DNA from: Chloroflexota bacterium
GTDB lineage: Bacteria > Chloroflexota > Anaerolineae > Anaerolineales > Anaerolineaceae
Direction of reading: 5' to 3'
NCBI GenBank assembly: GCA_023434145.1
Contig: JAEYTI010000170.1
Span: 1-13,978, forward strand
DNA length: 13,978 nt
The notes under the pieces are model-generated. The model saw nothing but the letters and a program-made list of their open reading frames with translations. It had not been told where the DNA came from and did not search any database. The stretch's first letter is position 1. The number at the start of each line of letters is the position of its first letter. Shown piece after piece: positions 6,771 to 13,834 of this stretch. The position numbers and the translations under genes are program-made.

Positions 6771-7298
6771 ATGCACTTGGTAACGCTGCGAACACAACGG
6801 CTGCTGCTAATCGCCCTGACGCGCGATCAGATCGACATGGCCCTGAATGACGTGAATGCGCTGGCACGCGCGCTGAATATCACCATTACCCCCGGCACAT
6901 TTTCGGATGAGTCGCGCCAGGCGATGACCATCAAACTCACGCGCATGGATTACGTCGACACCGCGCTGCATCCGTGGTTCACCTACTTCCTGCTCGTCAA
7001 TGCCGCAGAGCGTACTGCCGTGGGCGTGTGCGGGTTTAAAGGCAGCCCCAATGTGCTCGGCTCGGCGGAGCTGGGCTATGCGGCGCATCCAAATCATCGC
7101 AACAAAGGCTACATGACCGAAGCCGTGCGCGCGTTGATCGAGTGGGCCTTTACGCAGGAACCGTGCAAGGTCGTCATCGCTGAGACGTTGCGCGAGAACA
7201 TCGCTTCGCAGCGCGTTCTGCAAAAAGCGGGTATGGTATTCGACCGCGCCGTTGACAACATGCTGTATTGGAAGGTCCCAAAGCCCGAAGATCGGTAA
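6771..7298 (+). CDS. GNAT-family N-acetyltransferase (RimJ/RimL-like)
   Basis: This is a 175-residue GNAT acetyltransferase. It opens with L-R-T-Q-R-L-L-L, typical of the RimJ/RimL branch. Motif A is L-G-Y-A-A-H-P-N-H-R-N-K-G-Y-M (101-115), with R-N-K-G-Y-M binding the acetyl-CoA pyrophosphate, and N-I-A-S-Q-R-V-L-Q-K-A-G-M (143-155) is the motif B helix. It begins 6 bases after the ligase stop, so it is probably the last gene of the operon. Whether it acts on a component or product of the acylation pathway or merely hitchhikes cannot be read from sequence; the substrate is unknown. Confidence 0.85.
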   Translation: MHLVTLRTQRLLLIALTRDQIDMALNDVNALARALNITITPGTFSDESRQAMTIKLTRMDYVDTALHPWFTYFLLVNAAERTAVGVCGFKGSPNVLGSAELGYAAHPNHRNKGYMTEAVRALIEWAFTQEPCKVVIAETLRENIASQRVLQKAGMVFDRAVDNMLYWKVPKPEDR

Positions 7299-7328
7299 TT
7301 CGCAAATTTTCGCCCGAGTCGCTATAAT
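7299..7328 (+). promoter_or_regulatory. Promoter for the cupin-GNAT pair
   Basis: TATAAT at 7323-7328 with TTCGCA (4 of 6 to TTGACA) at 7299-7304 and an 18-bp spacer. Just downstream, 7342-7348 (CGATAAT) is inverted at 7353-7359 around a 4-base gap, an operator-like palindrome overlapping the likely early transcribed region. No regulator is identified. Confidence 0.5.
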
Positions 7329-7374
7329 CTATATTGTAGATCGATAATATTGATTATCGCTCTTTCTGGATTAT

Positions 7375-7429
7375 AAGGAGTTTTGGTGACACAGGGTAGT
7401 ACCATCCCCCTGTGTCATCAAAACTCCTT
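7375..7429 (+). other. 22-bp hairpin in the leader of the cupin gene
   Basis: Bases 7375-7396 pair with 7408-7429 over 22 positions, with one G-T (G-U in RNA) wobble and an 11-base loop. No T-run follows. The left arm begins AAGGAG, a strong ribosome-site sequence followed after 5 bases by a GTG (7386), and the right arm ends with its complement CTCCTT, so folding would hide that site. A terminator, attenuator or small palindromic insertion are all possible. Confidence 0.6.
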
Positions 7430-7478
7430 GAAACCACATTTAAGCCTTGATTATTTGATAGGAGAACACTCGTGGTGA
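7386..7478 (+). CDS. Possible 30-residue leader peptide upstream of the cupin
   Basis: GTG at 7386 is preceded by AAGGAG at 7375-7380, and the frame stays open to TGA at 7476-7478, overlapping the cupin start at 7472 by 7 bases. The ribosome site and first codons lie in the 22-bp hairpin, and the overlap would allow translational coupling. The peptide (M-T-Q-G-S-T-I-P-L-C...) matches no family I recognise, and an open frame of this length can occur by chance. Low confidence. Confidence 0.2.
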   Translation: MTQGSTIPLCHQNSLKPHLSLDYLIGEHSW

Positions 7479-7939
7479 ACAATCCGGCGACGATTGTGGC
7501 AATGGGTCAAGACCGCTACGATGAGCAGCGCAGCCTGGGCGTCAGCGAAATCACGTTTAAGGTGGCAGGGCAGGGTGAGGATGGCATGTTTATTCTCGAA
7601 AACACCTTCCACCAACCGGGAGGCCCGGCGCGTCACCTGCATGTGGCGCAGGATGAGTGGTTTTACGTGGTAGAAGGGGATTTTGCTTTCGAGGTGGGTG
7701 ATACGACCTTCCGAATGCGCCCAGGTGATTCGCTGTTGGCTCCCCGGCGTGTGCCGCACGTATGGGCGTTCGATGGCGTGGCTCCACGCGGCAGAATTAT
7801 TGTGGCGTTCTTCCCCGCCGGCAAGATGGAGGCATTCTTCCGCGAGGTGACCAAGGCTAATGCAATGCCCCCACAGGACCCTGCGCTCTGGCTCGCACAC
7901 GGTATGGAGCTGCTCGGTCCTCCCATGAAGATCCCATAG
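7472..7939 (+). CDS. Single-domain cupin protein
   Basis: This is a 155-residue cupin with one conserved barrel. Cupin motif 1 is G-G-P-A-R-H-L-H-V-A-Q-D-E-W-F-Y-V-V-E-G (50-69), giving metal ligands His55, His57 and Glu62. Motif 2 is G-D-S-L-L-A-P-R-R-V-P-H-V-W (85-98) with His96. Residues 100-155 form a C-terminal helical tail that includes F-F-R-E-V-T-K-A. Members of this group include small dioxygenase-like, isomerase-like and sugar- or ligand-binding proteins, so the activity is open. GTG at 7472 follows GGAGAA at 7461-7466; GTG at 7475 is an alternative. It is followed 14 bases later by a GNAT gene and probably shares its transcript. Confidence 0.85.
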   Translation: MVNNPATIVAMGQDRYDEQRSLGVSEITFKVAGQGEDGMFILENTFHQPGGPARHLHVAQDEWFYVVEGDFAFEVGDTTFRMRPGDSLLAPRRVPHVWAFDGVAPRGRIIVAFFPAGKMEAFFREVTKANAMPPQDPALWLAHGMELLGPPMKIP

Positions 7940-7953
7940 GAAGCGGTACACGA

Positions 7954-8427
7954 ATGGCTTATTACCAGGGTTTGGATCGAGTAGACGGCGAAATCCGTAT
8001 CGGCGCGCCGCTGCTCGAAAAGTTGGAAACCCTTTCCATCGCGGAGGACGTCGCCGAGGATGTTTCGCACTGGCTTCGCGAAGCGGAAACCAACGCGGCA
8101 GTGCGTTATTTCGGAATTTTTCACTGGCAAATGTGGATCGGGGATATGATCCTCCATAACCTTTCCATGGAAACAGGGGAAAGCATGATTGCCTATCACC
8201 TGTTTGACCCCCACATGCGCGGCAAGGGGATTGGTACCCGGGCACTGCATTTGTTGGTGCAGTATGTGCGCGAAGAAACGCCCCTGCGCCAGTTGATCAT
8301 CATCACATCGATCGATAACGTGGCGTCGCAGGGCCTGGCGATCAAGAACGGGTTTCACCTGATTGGGCCATCGCGCGAAGACCCGGTAAATGGCATGGTC
8401 TTCGCGCTGGAAATTCCCAGGCAGTAG
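7954..8427 (+). CDS. GNAT-family N-acetyltransferase
   Basis: This is a 157-residue GNAT protein. Motif A is I-A-Y-H-L-F-D-P-H-M-R-G-K-G-I-G (79-94), with R-G-K-G-I-G as the acetyl-CoA pyrophosphate loop, followed by the helix T-R-A-L-H-L-L-V. N-V-A-S-Q-G-L-A-I-K-N-G-F is motif B. The N-terminal half is divergent and gives no substrate clue. AGGAAG near 7939-7944 is a rather distant ribosome site for the ATG at 7954. It is likely cotranscribed with the cupin and ends just before a strong hairpin. It is not obviously a duplicate of the other GNATs in the window. Confidence 0.85.
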   Translation: MAYYQGLDRVDGEIRIGAPLLEKLETLSIAEDVAEDVSHWLREAETNAAVRYFGIFHWQMWIGDMILHNLSMETGESMIAYHLFDPHMRGKGIGTRALHLLVQYVREETPLRQLIIITSIDNVASQGLAIKNGFHLIGPSREDPVNGMVFALEIPRQ

Positions 8428-8439
8428 CCGAGGATCTGC

Positions 8440-8488
8440 TTTGTGTTTGTGGTTTGCCTAGCATAGCTGGGCAAACCACAAACACAAA
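8440..8488. terminator. Bidirectional terminator-like hairpin between convergent genes
   Basis: Bases 8440-8458 are the exact reverse complement of 8470-8488 (19 bp). The pairing continues inward through 8459-8462 with 8466-8469 (one wobble), giving a 23-bp stem with a 3-base loop. It sits between the stop of the + strand GNAT (8427) and the stop of the - strand radical SAM gene (8508). A short TTTT follows at 8493-8496 on the + strand; there is no clear T-run on the other side. Confidence 0.55.
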
Positions 8489-8507
8489 AGAATTTTCGGC
8501 CCGGTTC

Positions 8508-9815
8508 TCAGTGTCTACGCCGTTTGGGGGCAGTTTCTGCCGGTTTGCGGTGGCAGGTTTCCACCGCCTTGCCCGATCCACACGAACAGGGCGCGCCAGA
8601 GCGCAGATCGCGCAGGGGCGGAGTATCCGCCAGCAGGCGCATCACCTCCGCCGGAGCACGATTGGTGCGCAGCAGGGCGGTCATCAGCTTCATCGGGCGG
8701 TCGATATAGGTAAAGAAGGCTTTGAACCCCTCGCACAGCGCGTTGAGGCCCGGTTCGCCGTCCGGCGTCCGTAGTACGCGGTCTTTGGGGCAGCCACCAT
8801 TGCAGATGAAGCGCACCTCGCACTCACGGCAGTATCGGGGCAGGGTATCGCGCTTGGCATTGCCAAACGCCACCTGCCGCGGATCCCTCACCAGCGCTTC
8901 CAGCGGCGTCTCGGTGATATTGCCCAGAAGGGATTCCGGCTCTACATAGTGGTCGCAGGCGTACACGTCGCCGTTCCACTCCATCGCCATCCCCAGCCCG
9001 CAGGTCTCTTCAAAAATGCACAGCCCCGGGCGGTGACCGCTCCAGCGGGCGAGAGCCACGTCGAAGATCTGCACGTAAACCTTACCCACGTCATTGCGCA
9101 CCCACTCATCGAAAACGTCGATCAGAAAACGCCCGTAGGCCGCGCCGGTCACCGAACGTTTGGTCAGGCGCGTGCCTTGTTGGAAGCCGGTCTCGTTATC
9201 CCGCTCGACAATGGGAATGAACTGCATGAATTGCGACCCGGCCTCGTCACGCAGAAAGCGGTAGACTTCTACGGCATGGGCGGCATTCGCTGCATTCACG
9301 CAGGTGAGCGTGTTGAACTCCACCCCATGTTTTTTGAGCAGATCCAGCCCGCGCATCACCCGGGCGAAGGTGGGCTTGCCGCCTTTATCCTGGCGGTAGG
9401 CGTCGTGCAGGCGCTCGGGGCCGTCGATGCTGATACCGATCAGAAAATTGTGTTCGCGCAGGAAGGCGCACCATTCATCATCCAGCAGCGTGCCGTTGGT
9501 CTGGAAGGCGTTGCGGATGGTCGTGCCGGGCTTGCGGTATTTGGCTTGCAGCTCCACCGCGCGGCGGAAGAAATCCAGCCCCATCAGGGTCGGCTCGCCG
9601 CCCTGCCAGGCAAAGGTCACCTCAGCCGTGGTCTGCGAGGCGATATATTGGCGCGTGTACGCTTCCAGCAGCTCGTCCGTCATGCGGAACGGCGCGCCGG
9701 GGTACAGCGACTCTTTTTTCAGATAGAAGCAGTAGTGGCAGTCGAGGTTGCAGATAGATCCGCGCGGCTTGGTCATCACGTGGAACGCGCGCGGGCGATT
9801 GAGGGCGTTTGTCAT
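8508..9815 (-). CDS. Anaerobic sulfatase-maturating radical SAM enzyme with SEC-C tail
   Basis: This 435-residue protein is expected to oxidise the active-site Cys (or Ser) of sulfatases to formylglycine, anaerobically. The N-terminal radical SAM motif is C-N-L-D-C-H-Y-C (Cys22, 26, 29) in the typical anSME context F-H-V-M-T-K-P-R-G. W-Q-G-G-E-P-T (70-76) is the conserved GGEP motif. The C-terminal SPASM region supplies Cys266, 272, 287, 329, 332, 338, 342 and 361 for two auxiliary 4Fe-4S clusters, and Asp252 (I-F-D-V) is a candidate for the catalytic base. Residues 410-422 (C-S-C-G-S-G-K-A-V-E-T-C-H) form a SEC-C zinc motif, an addition to the core enzyme. A Cys-type sulfatase at 11257-12753 is the likely client. 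The upstream ribosome site is weak. The start at M1 is chosen because it fits known family N-termini. Confidence 0.9.
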   Translation of the reverse strand: MTNALNRPRAFHVMTKPRGSICNLDCHYCFYLKKESLYPGAPFRMTDELLEAYTRQYIASQTTAEVTFAWQGGEPTLMGLDFFRRAVELQAKYRKPGTTIRNAFQTNGTLLDDEWCAFLREHNFLIGISIDGPERLHDAYRQDKGGKPTFARVMRGLDLLKKHGVEFNTLTCVNAANAAHAVEVYRFLRDEAGSQFMQFIPIVERDNETGFQQGTRLTKRSVTGAAYGRFLIDVFDEWVRNDVGKVYVQIFDVALARWSGHRPGLCIFEETCGLGMAMEWNGDVYACDHYVEPESLLGNITETPLEALVRDPRQVAFGNAKRDTLPRYCRECEVRFICNGGCPKDRVLRTPDGEPGLNALCEGFKAFFTYIDRPMKLMTALLRTNRAPAEVMRLLADTPPLRDLRSGAPCSCGSGKAVETCHRKPAETAPKRRRH

Positions 9816-9831
9816 GGTGGAAGAATTTTAC

Positions 9832-9857
9832 CGCAGAGTTCGCAGAGGAACGCAGAG
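9832..9857. repeat. CGCAGAG periodic repeat upstream of the anSME gene
   Basis: Three copies of CGCAGAG occur at 9832, 9841 and 9851 (9- and 10-base spacing), followed by C-C-A-A-A-G-G-C-A-C-A-A-A-G further right. This matches the dispersed, purine-rich ACCGCAGAG/CACAGAG repeat seen between genes in many bacterial genomes. The same theme forms the inverted repeat at 4673-4777. Its role is unknown. Confidence 0.6.
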
Positions 9858-9923
9858 AAGAATGAACGAACCCCAAAGGCACAAAGATTTATCGGAAAAG
9901 AACAAAATGCTGCGATGCCGGCA

Positions 9924-10529
9924 TTAGCGGGCGCCGTCATATTCATATTTCAACGCGATAAAGTAGTTGATGCCAATCTTTTTCGCGAGCTTTGGCGATA
10001 CACGGGTTCGTTTGTATTCACGGAAGCCCAGCTTTTGATAGAGCCTCATCGCGGCGAGGTTCGTATCAGCGACTTCCTCGATCAAGTAGGTGTGGTAGGG
10101 GGTGTTTTCAACAATGTGGCGGATGATTTGGGATGCCACGCCCTGACCCCGAAACTTAGGATGGGTACCAACGAAACCAATAGATCCCGTATCGGCTGGC
10201 GGTTGATCGATTGGCCCTTCGAACTCTTTTTTCAGAACGATTCCCGCGATTGTTCCTTTGATTAACCCCAAGTGCTTTCGCAGCTCTTTCGCGTTGAGAT
10301 GCACAGCGTGCGTTTTGCAGTCGGTAAAGGAGGCTATACCGGCAATTTCATCTCCCGCCACGGCCACGTAGAACTGATCTAGCACAAACATATGGGCAAA
10401 AGCCCGAGCGATTCTGCCTTTGTCCGTGGAAAAGAAACCGAGCCATTGAGTAAAGCCATCCGCAAAGATGATCGACATTTGCTCTCGTGGGTCGATCTTC
10501 AGCATGTCTGCCCGTACAATGGTAAACAT
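9924..10529 (-). CDS. GNAT-family acetyltransferase downstream of a TetR regulator
   Basis: This is a 201-residue GNAT protein. Motif A is I-G-F-V-G-T-H-P-K-F-R-G-Q-G-V-A (117-132), with N-L-A-A-M-R-L-Y-Q-K-L-G-F (157-169) as motif B. The segment from about 20 to 110 is long and helical and is not diagnostic. An AGGAGG six bases before the ATG at 10529 fixes this start; the upstream in-frame ATG at 10544 would place that site inside the coding region. It begins 11 bases after the TetR stop, so the two are one transcript and this GNAT is the presumed regulated output. Base composition is lower in GC than the surrounding genes, hinting at separate acquisition. Confidence 0.88.
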   Translation of the reverse strand: MFTIVRADMLKIDPREQMSIIFADGFTQWLGFFSTDKGRIARAFAHMFVLDQFYVAVAGDEIAGIASFTDCKTHAVHLNAKELRKHLGLIKGTIAGIVLKKEFEGPIDQPPADTGSIGFVGTHPKFRGQGVASQIIRHIVENTPYHTYLIEEVADTNLAAMRLYQKLGFREYKRTRVSPKLAKKIGINYFIALKYEYDGAR

Positions 10530-10540
10530 GATGTTCCTCC

Positions 10541-11140
10541 TCATTCCCGATAAAGGAAGGCTGTGAGTATGCTTTTCGACGGCATGACAAAGTCTTCTCT
10601 CAACACCACTTTCATATCTGCTAATCCCTGGATGACTGAAAAGAAGAACAAAGCCATTTCATAAGGATCACCCGGACGGAACTGACCTTGCTCTTGTCCG
10701 CGTTTAATCAGGTCTGCCGTTGCTCGGAACACTTCTGTGTTTTCTGTGGCAACAGGGCTCTGTTGCTGATTGCCCGCGTTCGTTAGCGCAGCTTGCTTCA
10801 TCAGGATGAGCAAATGCGCTAATTCTTCACTGTGCGATAAGTCGTCGTGGATGATCGTAACAAATGCATCGAACAGTGCCTTCGGTGAATCATCGGATCG
10901 GAACAACGCTGCAATCGACTGAAGACCTGCATAAGCATTCCTGGCGATTGCATTGAACAATTCTTCTTTGGTCTTGTAATGCCGGTACAAAAGTCCAATG
11001 CTGATCCCGGCAGCGTCGGCGATCTCTTGCACATTGGTTGAGCCAAACCCTTTTCGCACGAACAGGCGCGTTGCTGCTGCATGAATTTTCTCTTTAGTCG
11101 CGTTGCGCATTTCTTCAAACTGCTGTTGTGAGCGGGGCAT
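10541..11140 (-). CDS. TetR/AcrR-family transcriptional repressor
   Basis: This is a 199-residue TetR-family regulator. The N-terminal helix-turn-helix is clear: I-H-A-A-A-T-R-L-F-V-R-K-G-F-G-S-T-N-V (19-37), then I-A-D-A-A-G-I-S-I-G-L-L-Y-R-H-Y-K-T-K-E-E-L (40-61). The remaining 135 residues are the helical ligand-binding and dimerisation domain, where the ligand cannot be predicted. AAGGAGGT directly before the ATG at 11140 sets the start; an ATG at 11173 lies within the operator and promoter and is rejected. The operator at 11153-11174 overlaps its own -10 box, indicating autorepression together with the downstream GNAT. Confidence 0.93.
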   Translation of the reverse strand: MPRSQQQFEEMRNATKEKIHAAATRLFVRKGFGSTNVQEIADAAGISIGLLYRHYKTKEELFNAIARNAYAGLQSIAALFRSDDSPKALFDAFVTIIHDDLSHSEELAHLLILMKQAALTNAGNQQQSPVATENTEVFRATADLIKRGQEQGQFRPGDPYEMALFFFSVIQGLADMKVVLREDFVMPSKSILTAFLYRE

Positions 11141-11152
11141 AGCACCTCCTTT

Positions 11153-11174
11153 AATGAGTGAATATTTACTCATT
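11153..11174. promoter_or_regulatory. TetR operator palindrome
   Basis: A 22-bp near-perfect palindrome with outer half-sites AATGAGT and ACTCATT and only one mismatched pair. It lies between the tetR ribosome site and the -10 box, overlaps three bases of the -10 box (11172-11174) and covers the predicted transcript start near 11165. Its size, symmetry and position fit an autoregulatory TetR-family site. Confidence 0.8.
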
Positions 11175-11199
11175 ATAAGACAAAAGACGAACCTGTCAA
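11172..11199 (-). promoter_or_regulatory. Consensus sigma70 promoter for tetR-GNAT
   Basis: On the - strand, TTGACA (11199-11194) and TATAAT (11177-11172) both match the consensus fully, with a 16-bp spacer. The leader is short (about 25 bases) and ends in AAGGAGGT before the ATG at 11140. Confidence 0.85.
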
Positions 11200-11256
11200 T
11201 AGGCAGTGGAAGGAAACATGAATATTTCCGTACTCCACGGGCCCTTTGGTCAGGAA

Positions 11257-12753
11257 CTATTCTCTTGTATCTGGCTGCCAGGGGACGGTGTCAGCGGTTT
11301 CCTGATAGAAGGTGAGCATGCGGTCCTTCAACTGCGCCAGGACGGTGGCCATTGCCGGGTCATCAATGCGGTTGACCAGCTCGCGCGGATCTTCGCGTAA
11401 GTCGTACAGCTCGTCCGGCTCGTACAGGCGGCGGACATACTTGTAATCGCGCGTGCGGCACATGGTCGCTTTGGTGTGCTCGGGGCCTTCGGAACGCTGC
11501 ATCTTGAGCCTTGGATAGTACAGCCCACTCGGAACCTGATTGTCGACCGACTCCAACTCCATCGCGTGGCGCTCGTCCTGCAACCGCCCGCCTTCGCAGA
11601 AGACCGCGTCCCGGTGGGCAGTTGCTTCCCCGGCGATCAGCGGGAGCAGCGAGCGGCCAAAATGCGTATAGCCAGGAAGGAGGTCGGTGAGGGTTTCTAC
11701 CGTGGCGCGGAAATCGACCAGTTCTACCAGCGCATCGCGGACGCCGGGTTGTGTCTCTATGCCCGCCGGAGGTTTGATGATAAAAGGCACGCGGGTCAGG
11801 CAGTCTTCGAAGGTGTTCTGCGTCTTCTCCACCAGCCCGTAGTCGCCGGTGAAATCGCCGTGGTCTGAGAAGAGGAACACCGCAGTGTCATCGTAGATAC
11901 CCGCTTGCCTGAGCGCCTCCAATAGCAGCCCTATCTGATGATCCACGCGCGCGCACTGCCCGTAATAGGTGGCGCGCAGTTCGCGCCAGCGGTCTTCTGT
12001 CCATTCCTGCAATCCCTGGCCTTCGGCAATGCCCTTGAGGATGCTGGGTTTGCCTTGCCAGCCAGGCGGGGTGGGGATACGTTCAGGCAGCCGGTCGCGG
12101 TCGATGGCGCTGAACCAGGGGTCCTCCACCGCGTAGGGCGGGTGGGGGTTGCCCAGCGCCAGGAACAGGCACACCGGCTGGTCGGCAGGGCGATTTTTGA
12201 TCGCCTCGATGGCGGCAAAGACCACGTCCCAATCGCCATCGTAGACAAAATCCTCGTCCTTGGGGAACCCGGCGGGCTTTTCGATCCTGCCAACCAGGAA
12301 GGAGTAGTAGTTATCACCGTTGGGGTCGCCGCGCCAGTCGAACTGACCGTGCGGGTTTGACAGAATCGGGCGGCCCGGGCGGGCCTGGGCGCGATAGCGG
12401 ACATGGCAGTACGGCTCGAAGCCCGTTTGCCCGGGGACGAGATCGTTCTTGCCGCCCCACCACACGAAATAGCCCGCTTCTTTCAGATCGCGCAGCAGCA
12501 CCGGCTCGTCGGGGTGCATCATGTGGAACATGGTGCGGTGACCGCGCACGTGCGGGTACCAGCCGCTCATAAACGAGCAGCGGCTGGGCGTGCAGACCGG
12601 ATTCTGGCAGAAGGTGTTGGAGAAGGATACTGCATCCTCCGCCACCAGCCGGTCGAGCACGGGAGTCTGCGCGGCTGGGTTGCCCAGGTGCCCCAGCACG
12701 TCGCCGCGCCATTGGTCGGGGTTGATGATGAGAAGATGGGGCTGCTTTGGCAT
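11257..12753 (-). CDS. Cys-type sulfatase (formylglycine-dependent), cytoplasmic
   Basis: This 498-residue member of the alkaline phosphatase superfamily should hydrolyse a sulfate ester. The sulfatase signature N-P-V-C-T-P-S-R-C-S (51-60) places the residue to be converted to formylglycine at Cys54, the CxPxR type. Other expected active-site residues are Asp13 and Gln14 (N-P-D-Q), Lys101 (G-G-K-N-D), His204 (N-P-H-P-P-Y), and Asp297/His298 (F-S-D-H-G-D). No signal peptide is present, so it acts in the cytoplasm on an imported substrate. It starts one base after the stop of the UroD-like gene, so these two form an operon. The anSME at 8508-9815 can supply its maturation. The substrate (sulfated sugar, choline sulfate or other) cannot be decided. 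Confidence 0.92.
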   Translation of the reverse strand: MPKQPHLLIINPDQWRGDVLGHLGNPAAQTPVLDRLVAEDAVSFSNTFCQNPVCTPSRCSFMSGWYPHVRGHRTMFHMMHPDEPVLLRDLKEAGYFVWWGGKNDLVPGQTGFEPYCHVRYRAQARPGRPILSNPHGQFDWRGDPNGDNYYSFLVGRIEKPAGFPKDEDFVYDGDWDVVFAAIEAIKNRPADQPVCLFLALGNPHPPYAVEDPWFSAIDRDRLPERIPTPPGWQGKPSILKGIAEGQGLQEWTEDRWRELRATYYGQCARVDHQIGLLLEALRQAGIYDDTAVFLFSDHGDFTGDYGLVEKTQNTFEDCLTRVPFIIKPPAGIETQPGVRDALVELVDFRATVETLTDLLPGYTHFGRSLLPLIAGEATAHRDAVFCEGGRLQDERHAMELESVDNQVPSGLYYPRLKMQRSEGPEHTKATMCRTRDYKYVRRLYEPDELYDLREDPRELVNRIDDPAMATVLAQLKDRMLTFYQETADTVPWQPDTRE

Positions 12754-12754
12754 A

Positions 12755-13834
12755 TCAGTACCGGAACCTTAACCCTTCGTCGACCATGGCGAGATAGTTC
12801 TCCACCGGTATGTAATTTGCCACGGTGTTGCCCGTGCCCAGGGCGTAACCGCCGCCCAGCGCGCAGGTTTCGATGATCCGGCGGGTGTAGGCGCGCACTT
12901 CCTCGGGCGTATGGCGGCACAAATAATCCACGTCCACGCCGCCCAGGATAGCCACCCGGTTTCCCCAGTAACGTTTGGCCTTTGTCACCGGCATGATCAC
13001 GTCCTCCCACGAGTGTTTGGCGTCGATCTTCACATCGTCGATCAGGTCATCCATCACCCGCGAGAGGTCGCCGCAGGAATGCAGCAGGAAGGGCAGATCG
13101 TGGGCGTGGGCGATCTCCGCCAGGCGCTTTTGCACCGGGAAGACGTACTGGCGCAGGTGCTTGGGCGAGACGAGCGTACCGGTCTTGAACCCCATATCGT
13201 CGCCCAACCACAGCGCGCCGATATTTGGCATCTGCGCGACGGTGGCAAACAGGCTGACCAGCATCTCGCCGATCTTGTCCGACACTGCTTTCACCAGCGC
13301 CGGGTCGTCGTGGATCAGCATTGCCATCGGCGTGAGACCCATCAGCCAGCACATATTCTCAAACTGCCCGCCCGGCCCCAAGAAGATGATCTGCATGCCA
13401 TCCGGCAGGTGTTTCGCGGCGTACTCCAGCGCTGAATAGTCGATCTGCTCTGGTTTGGGCCAGGGGTAAGCCTCAAAGTCCGCCCACGACATGATCAGGC
13501 CGGTATTTTCATCATCCCACGCGCGCTCGCCGCGATTCAGCACCGCGGTGTCTTCTGTACTGAGAACCTTGTGCGGCAGTGGAACCCCTGCCCCGAGGGT
13601 AATGTAATCGTACCCGGTCTGATAGTAGAAGGCGATCTTACGGTCCAGTTCTAGCGCCATCAGATCTGGCCAGTCGGGCGTGCCGTAAGGGATCTTTTCG
13701 CCCAGCACAGCTTCCATGATCTCGCGGTCGGCGAAAAGCTCTGCCAGCGGCAGGCGGTCTGGCTCCCCCTGGCGTAAGAGGATTTTGCGCAGGCGGCCAA
13801 AATCAGGATTGGGTTCGGGCAGTTTGGGGATCAT
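12755..13834 (-). CDS. UroD-family protein, probably Zn-dependent methyltransferase-like
   Basis: This 359-residue TIM-barrel protein belongs to the uroporphyrinogen decarboxylase superfamily. The N-terminal R-Q-A-G-R signature of genuine UroD is missing. Instead it has H-S-C (His252, Cys254) and Cys324 in I-E-T-C-A-L-G-G-G-Y-A-L-G-T-G-N, the H-x-C-x(n)-C zinc-ligand pattern of MtaA/MtbA-type corrinoid methyltransferases. This suggests methyl transfer or another Zn-thiolate reaction rather than haem synthesis. The ATG at 13834 is preferred because family similarity begins there; an upstream in-frame GTG at 13888 is possible. It leads the operon with the sulfatase (1-base gap). No corrinoid protein gene is visible in the window, so the partner is unknown. 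Confidence 0.8.
   Translation of the reverse strand: MIPKLPEPNPDFGRLRKILLRQGEPDRLPLAELFADREIMEAVLGEKIPYGTPDWPDLMALELDRKIAFYYQTGYDYITLGAGVPLPHKVLSTEDTAVLNRGERAWDDENTGLIMSWADFEAYPWPKPEQIDYSALEYAAKHLPDGMQIIFLGPGGQFENMCWLMGLTPMAMLIHDDPALVKAVSDKIGEMLVSLFATVAQMPNIGALWLGDDMGFKTGTLVSPKHLRQYVFPVQKRLAEIAHAHDLPFLLHSCGDLSRVMDDLIDDVKIDAKHSWEDVIMPVTKAKRYWGNRVAILGGVDVDYLCRHTPEEVRAYTRRIIETCALGGGYALGTGNTVANYIPVENYLAMVDEGLRFRY

Noticed and set aside
9831..9859. Possible CRISPR-like array from repeated CGCAGAG units
   Set aside because: The units are 7 bases with 2-3 base spacing; there are no 20-40 base repeats or spacers and no cas genes.
8949..10265. 438-codon open frame on the + strand
   Set aside because: It is antisense to the radical SAM gene and part of the GNAT gene, both of which have clear motifs; the translation is low-complexity and matches no family.
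11206..11400. Short + strand frame with a purine-rich ribosome-like site near 11210
   Set aside because: Most of it is antisense to the sulfatase C-terminus, and the peptide has no recognisable features.
12755..13834. Uroporphyrinogen decarboxylase of haem synthesis (hemE)
   Set aside because: The UroD N-terminal signature is absent and Zn-ligand residues of methyltransferase relatives are present.
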